Positions 58,392 to 64,000 of a stretch of 64,000 nucleotides of DNA are shown here, piece by piece. Position 1 is the stretch's first letter. Each line of letters opens with the position of its first letter. The notes under the pieces are model-generated. The model did not search any database, was not told the origin of the DNA, and was given only the letters and a program-made list of their open reading frames with translations. The position numbers and the translations under genes were made by a program. This stretch comes from Vitrella brassicaformis (Eukaryota > Sar > Vitrellaceae): NCBI GenBank assembly GCA_001179505.1, contig CDMY01000297.1, positions 34,119 through 98,118 on the forward strand, written 5' to 3'.

Positions 58392-59365
58392 TCACTCACT
58401 CCTCTTCAGCTCGAATATCTCAATCTCATTCTCATCCAGCACAAGCGACTTCAGAAACTCACAGTCACGCACCGTGCCGGCCTCCGACAAGCCATGCAAG
58501 TTCGCATCAAAGAAAGTGCGTATGGTGGCCTCTGTCGCCACTCGCTTCACCAACACATCAGAGGGGAGGGAGGCGAAGAACTCTCTCTCCTTCTCGCTGT
58601 CTCGCCACATGTGGGCGAGGAGACACACAGTCTGGGGCGATAATAGCTCCAGCAATGTCTCTTTGAGGGGGCCGTGAGCATCAGAAAAGGCGAGCACGTC
58701 ACAGCACAACAAAACGTCGATGCTCTTGGCACCGGACTGCCGAAGAACATTTCCCGAGTCGGCCGTCCCCCAGTGGAGGCGCTCCTCTTGCGGCATGACG
58801 GCGGGCAGCCGGCTGTCTTCGGCTGCTGGGCGCTTGACAAAGAGAGAGCGGTTGCGCTCGACATTGGAGGACAAGAAAGGAAGCACAGACTCTGAAGGGC
58901 ACATACAGCACCACTCACAATAGCCCCCACGAGATGAACGACTTACCCTGGTCGGTGAGGACTACTCTGGCTCCGAGACGGGCGGCAGTCAGGCCACACA
59001 GGCCACAGCCGGCCCTACAAGCAGACACATGAGGCTGACATCCGGCAATGCATGCACACCTATCCGGCGACTCCCATCCACCCGAGTTCCACGATTGTTG
59101 CCGGGGTCGTGAAGCTCATCCTTCCCTCGTGTGCGCACTGCTCGAGGTATCTGAGGATGTTCCGCCCATTGATCGACGCATGGCCGTCTGTTTGTGCTTG
59201 ATCATCTTGATGCGAACCATGCGCATGGCCAGACTTGCTGTCCGACGAGGCCCCATTTGTAGGCGCATCACGATCATTGATGGTCGTTGAGGGAGGAGGA
59301 AGCACCTCGTAAGTGAAATCCCGAATCATTGTATTTTGGGCCTCCGTGCGCACTTCTTTTGCCAT
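58392..59365 (-). CDS. METTL21-type (Methyltransf_16) protein lysine methyltransferase
   Basis: A cytosolic SAM-dependent methyltransferase; relatives modify lysines of chaperones and other proteins. The ATG at 59365 gives MAKEVRTEAQNTMIRDFTYE, with an N-terminal strand typical of the family. NILRYLEQC and SFTTPATIVELG join across an intron (59068/59015) to AGCGLCGLTAARLGARVVL-TDQ, the SAM-binding motif I and the acidic end of strand 2. The next exon (58392-58893) has ESVLPFLSSNVERNRSLFVK, RLHWGTADSG, SIDVLLCCDVLAFSDAHGPL, LKETLLELLSPQTVCLLAHM and ENEIEIFELKRSE before TGA at 58392. The usual post-motif DxxY reads CCDVLAF, a divergence at the position that often contacts substrate. Three exons, about 290 residues. 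Confidence 0.82.
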
Positions 59366-60083
59366 GTCTTCTTATCCCACTGCCCCTCCATCCGCCGGAA
59401 TGAGACGCCCCCCGTCTAAGCTCGCGATCCTCCGCGATCCCCTCTTCCCTCCCCCCCTCCCCCTTCTCCCCTTCGCGATGAAGCACAATTCCATAAGCAT
59501 TCACGACCTGGACTGGGACGAAGACGAGGACTGTATCGGTAACGAAAGGCTCGACCACGATGAATGGCTCGGTAGATGAGTCCGTGTTGGACTGCCAGGG
59601 GGAGGATCATTCGCCCAGGTTTTCAAGGCCAAATGGGAAGATCGGATAGTCGCCGTCAAGAAGGCGAAACGGGAGTTGATAGCGCAGCTCGGAAAAGATG
59701 TACTGTCCGCATCGCACATGCCATTGGCATCGTTGGCATCCCAATCACTGCACGTGTGGATCTTTTGTCGTGCAGGGTCTAACCGACAAAGTGATGATGG
59801 AGGCGGACATGCTGGCCCGCTTACAGCATCCACACGTCGCAAAGCTGCTGGGAGTGTGTTTCGACAAGAAGATCCCCTTCATCGTGCTGGGTGAGTTAAG
59901 CAAGCCCGAGCACAGTTTGATGCTGTGGTGCGGTTTCAATGCAGAGTTTTATGTCGATTCACTTCGCGACTGCCTCAGAAAGCTACGCCAACGAGCAGGA
60001 GGACTCCCCGAGCACTTGCAGGATAAATACGCTAAGCAGGTGAGGCGAGGCTGCACACCCATGGCTCGGCCACTTTGCTGTTT

Positions 60084-60114
<31 letters not shown>

Positions 60115-63100
60115 CGTCAGATCTGTGAGGGTTTGATTCATGCTCACAGTCTCGGCATCGGCCATCGCGACCTCAAGCCCGAAAACATACTTGTGAGCGA
60201 CAAAGAAGGCCCCGCATAAACTTGTATGTGTATCCATGTCTTATTCCTGTCTGCAGCTCGATGATGATGGCAACGTGAAGCTGTCCGACTTCGGCCTTGC
60301 TTGGGAGATGCCAGACGAAGCCACGCACAAAAGCGTTCTGGAGTTTGGTAAGAGGACGTTTCAATGCCCGTCCTTCAATCAGATCGCAGCATGTTTGCAT
60401 GAGTGAATGCAGCGGGCACTCCCATCTATGCACCTCCCGAGGCCTATGCAAAGAGTCAGCACAGCACAGCACAGGACGGACAGGCGTCTTCGTTTGTGTC
60501 TCCTCGTTTTTGCAGGGCCCAAGTTGGAGCTCAAGTCAGATATCTGGCCTGTCGGGTGCATCCTGGCAGAGATATTCGGCGGTGAGCAAGACACGCCTTC
60601 AGTCTAGCATCGAATCCATCAAGGCTGTGTCTGGCCTTTAGGTTCTGCGCCTTTTCTCAACCTCAACAAGTGGGAATTTAGAGAAATGATATACGAGAAC
60701 AAAGAAGTACGCACCACCATGGATAGATCGGCGAATGTATAGGCAGGCACGTGTCTCTGTGTCGGACAGATACCTCCCGTCCCCGAGAGTGCCCCCGTCA
60801 ATGTCAAACAGGCCATCCAAGTAAGACAGAGCTTTATGGTGTGAGTGCAATTCGTATGCTCGCATGGCCCGCTCCTCAGAGTTGCTTCGCCTTCAGTCCA
60901 CGAGATCGCCCGACTGCAAAAGAGGTGACGTACCCTGCGTGTGTCTTTGCCTTTGTGAATATGACGCGATACACATGATACAATCAGCTTTTGGACAAAC
61001 TCAACAAGCGAGGTCGCGCAGGTGACGCCTGAAACCGACACTAAGAGAGGGACATGATCAATTCGTGTCTGGTGTGTATGTGTACCATGGCAGTGACACC
61101 CGACCCGCGATCAAGCCACGCACTCGGTGGGTGGCGCCTCCAACAAAGGGGACGATCGACGGCTTGCACGCAGCCACCTATGAGTATCTGTTCATGCAGT
61201 CACACCCTCGCCAGACCCCGTGCCCGTCTCGCCCTCAGCACCCGACACCCCACCAGCTCCACCAGAGCCAGAGATCGAACATGTACACACATAAACAGAG
61301 GCCGTCGGATATAGGCCTCCTTACTGATATCAGGGTGACATCTTCGAGGCCGTCCAGGCCGGCGATTTGCAGTCGGTCAGGGCAATACTGAATCGAGATG
61401 GCAAGGACGTTCTGGCTTTGACAGACTACAAATCTGGCTTCGGCTTCTTCGGCGAGGTATGCGATCGTGGAGACGACAGAAATGCACTCAGTGGTCCGTG
61501 TCTTCTCATATCTGCGCAGAGGACACCTTTCCTTGCGGCGGCTGAGAACGGTCATTTGGATGTCATGTCGCTGATGTATGAGAAGAAGCGAGACATTGTG
61601 AGTCAAAGAGTCGAGCCACACGGTGTGACTGCTCTGCTCCTGGCTGCCAAAGATGGCCGTATTGCGGTGACGGAAAAGCTGCTGGAGTGGGATCCGAAGC
61701 TGATCGACACCCCAGCAGAGGTGAGAGATGCATAATGATGCGTAAGAAAGGTGAGAGGGCACGTATCACTGCGTTGATTCCATCGTTGGTTAAAGGGTGA
61801 CCAGACAGTTCCGAGTCCATTCATCGTGGCTGCCGCGTTTGGTCACGTGGGCGTTATGACAGTTCTGTATGAGAGCAAACGTGACATACTGCAGCAAACA
61901 GACAAGGTACTTCCACAACCAAACCACCTCTGTGCTGCTAGTGGTGATGATGAGGAGATGTGTGTCGGCTTTGGTGACTGTGATGGAATGCAATAGGATG
62001 GTTGGAATGCCTTGCACGTGGCTGTCAAGATGGGCCATGTTGCGGCGGTCAATCAGCTGCTGGAGTGGGATCCCAAGCTGATCGATGAGCAGGACAAGGT
62101 CAGAGCACACATGTCTTCGATGCTCTATTGTGTCGATTTTCTGTGTCGATTGCAGGAAGGTAACACGCCGCTTATCCTCGCGTCCCAGGGATGTCGTGTT
62201 GACGAGCTGATCGCCATGGTTTCCAAGACAGGAAGGGACATTATCAAACAGAAGGACAATGTGAGAGGCAAAAGCTGGAGACAAACAGACTGCCTCTCAT
62301 CTGTTTGATTACCTTTCCGTGTGTCTTGCATGACACACACAAGGATGGGGACACAGCGCTTCACCATGCAGCACGCAAAGGGGATATCGCAGCTGTGGCT
62401 CAACTGTGAGGGCGGACAGACACCGATGAATGAGGTGAACATTACCTCATCTCTCTCTCGGTCTGCACTTAGGTTGGAGTGGCGCCCTGAGCTCCTTGCT
62501 GTGCGCAACACAGTAATGGAGCAAATGTGTCTGTGGCGCCTCTTTGTATGGCCTGCTGGTGGTGAGTGCATGCAGTGGGATAGAAGTGCCCTGCACGTGG
62601 CTGCCAGGAATGGCAATGCTGAAGTCGTAAATGAGTTGCTGAAGTGGGATTCCACTGTCAATCATTCCAGATTGCTCGATGCGCACGACAAGGTGACAGA
62701 ACACACATTTCTTTGATGCTCTATTGTGTCAACTGTGTCTGTATCGATTGATAGTTCGGAAGGACGCCGTTCATCTGGGCTGCATTCAACGGTCATGTTG
62801 CTGCGATGAACTCCCTGTATGCCAAAGGGAAGATAGACATTCTCACGCAGCAGAGTAAGGTGACTGGAAGTCACGCAAAACGTCTCTCCTCACGCCTCTC
62901 ATCTGTTTCATTGCCTTTTCTTTCTTTCTTTCCTTCTTTCTTCCTTTGGTCAGGCCACTGGCATGACGGTGAGAAATCTCAGAGAGAGAGAGATGTGTCC
63001 GACTTGTCCGATGTGGATGAGGCACACAGGCTGGATACACGGCACTACACTGGGCTTCATTTGAGGGCCATGTTGGAGCTGTAAAGCAGCTGTGAGAGAA

Positions 63101-64000
63101 CAAACTAATGGTGCGAATTTTCGTCTAAATATTGCCTCCCTTTCTCTGCACTCAGATTGGAGTGGGGTCCTGAGCTGCTCGACGCACGCTGCAACGTGAC
63201 GGAGCAAATATGTCTGGAACGCCGCTTTGTGGCGACTGTGTGTGTGTGCGTGTGTGTGCGTGTGTGTGCGAATTTCAGGATGGTGGCACACCATTCATCG
63301 AGGCTGCCACCGAGGGTCATGTTGATGTGATGAAAGCTATGTATGCCGTTAAAAGGAGAAGACCTTCTTTTGCAGCAGAACTATGTGAGAGACACACGCG
63401 GGATACAGAACACTGTTTGACTGGCTTTTCTTGTGCATGACACACAGGGTGGGTCGACGGCGCTCCATTATGCTGTATCCCATGGTCGCTCTGAAGCTGT
63501 GGCTCAGCTGTGAGAGACACAGACGAATGACTCAAATATTATCTCGTTCATTTACTTTCTGTCCCCGTTTCCAGGCTGCAATGGGGTGCGGAGCTCGAAA
63601 TCGAAAACGAAGCGGTGACTACGTGGACACATCAAAAGGGATCAATTGTCTGGTCTATCTTGGAACAGGGCCACTGTCCGTGGGATCTCAGCGAGGGAAA
63701 GCCTGAGATTCGTGAGCTGATGAAGAAGTATAGGAGACCAGCGAAAACCGCGCCGCAGGTCAGAGCCGTATGACGCTGAGATGCCGCCCTTCGTCAACGT
63801 GCTGTTGTGTTGACTGACCAGCCTGACATCTTCATCGCCATCAAGGCCGGCGACGTAAGGTCTGTAACTGAGATGATCACTCACCAGGGGAAGTCGATAC
63901 TCGAGAAACGAAACGGCATGGGGGTATGCAGCCTGATTACCCACTCGTTTAACAACAAGGCTTCAATCGCGTGTATCTCATTTCTGCAGTTCACGCCGTT
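59364..64000 (+). CDS. Protein kinase fused to a long ankyrin-repeat region, partial
   Basis: Possible starts are ATG 59364 (MSSYPTAPPSAGMRRPPSKL), 59400 or 59478. The kinase part is in about ten exons: glycine loop IGGGSFAQVFKAKW (59534/59600), VAVKK lysine, EADML helix Glu, LARLQHPHVAKLLGVCF, catalytic HRDLKPENIL (about 60165-60192), VKLSDFGLAW with DFG, GTPIYAPPEAYAK, LKSDIWPVGCILAEIF and CFAFSPRDRPTAKE. The frame passes from LLDKLNKRGRA through a Pro-rich linker (VSPSAPDTPPAPPEPEIEH, to about 61279) into GDIFEAVQAGDLQSVRAIL and many ankyrin units (RTPFLAAAENGHLDVMSLMY; GVTALLLAAKDGRIAVTEKL; WNALHVAVKMGHVAAVNQLL; RSALHVAARNGNAEVVNELL). A second block begins PDIFIAIKAGDVRSVTEMIT near 63820, and the gene runs off the right edge. 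All kinase catalytic residues are present. Exon joins in 62400-63600 are uncertain. Confidence 0.78.

Overview
This is a eukaryotic nuclear window. Its genes are cut by many short introns (mostly about 60-200 bases, GT-AG), sequence is GC-rich, and simple repeats are abundant. Several features point to an alveolate, and a chromerid such as Vitrella brassicaformis fits best. These are a cysteine/histidine module of the kind common in alveolate proteins, many ankyrin and armadillo proteins, a K+-dependent Na+/Ca2+ exchanger, a BCCT transporter and a single-exon-style ribosomal protein split by short introns. The species name is an inference and was not tested by any search. All exon joins below were made by eye from reading frame, homology and splice sites.

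Layout, left to right: a Na+/Ca2+-K+ exchanger with a PH-like insert (minus, runs off the left edge); an intron-bearing reverse transcriptase gene (plus); 4.1 kb of microsatellite-rich non-coding DNA; a large ankyrin / zinc-binding / polyQ / armadillo protein (minus); a lipocalin/FABP-like protein (plus); a signal-peptide ankyrin protein (plus); an unknown membrane protein and a coiled-coil protein in overlapping frames (both minus); ERGIC3/ERV46 (plus); PGAM5 phosphatase (minus); a GATA-type zinc-finger protein (plus); 2.4 kb non-coding; a BCCT osmolyte transporter (minus); a GH10 xylanase (plus); a MARF1-like NYN protein (minus); an IQ-motif protein (plus); two small secreted proteins, head to head (minus, then plus); ribosomal protein S11/uS17 (minus); an ERD2/KDEL-receptor-like protein (plus); 1.8 kb non-coding; a START-domain protein (minus); a truncated retrotransposon fragment between direct repeats; a secreted two-domain concanavalin-like protein (plus); a METTL21-type methyltransferase (minus); and a protein kinase-ankyrin fusion (plus, runs off the right edge).

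The genes do not form one pathway. The clearest large-scale pattern is organisation: strands alternate almost perfectly. Head-to-head spacers are short (from about zero to 0.8 kb, usually 0.15-0.5 kb), so most promoters must be bidirectional. Several tail-to-tail spacers are long and hold the tetranucleotide repeats. Two genes act in ER-Golgi traffic (ERGIC3, ERD2-like), and two others move ions or osmolytes (exchanger, BCCT). The most unusual items are the exchanger/PH fusion, the intron-bearing reverse transcriptase, the two small secreted genes around a palindrome cluster, the retrotransposon fragment with a 15-base flanking repeat, the kinase-ankyrin fusion and the methyltransferase/kinase pair whose start codons overlap.
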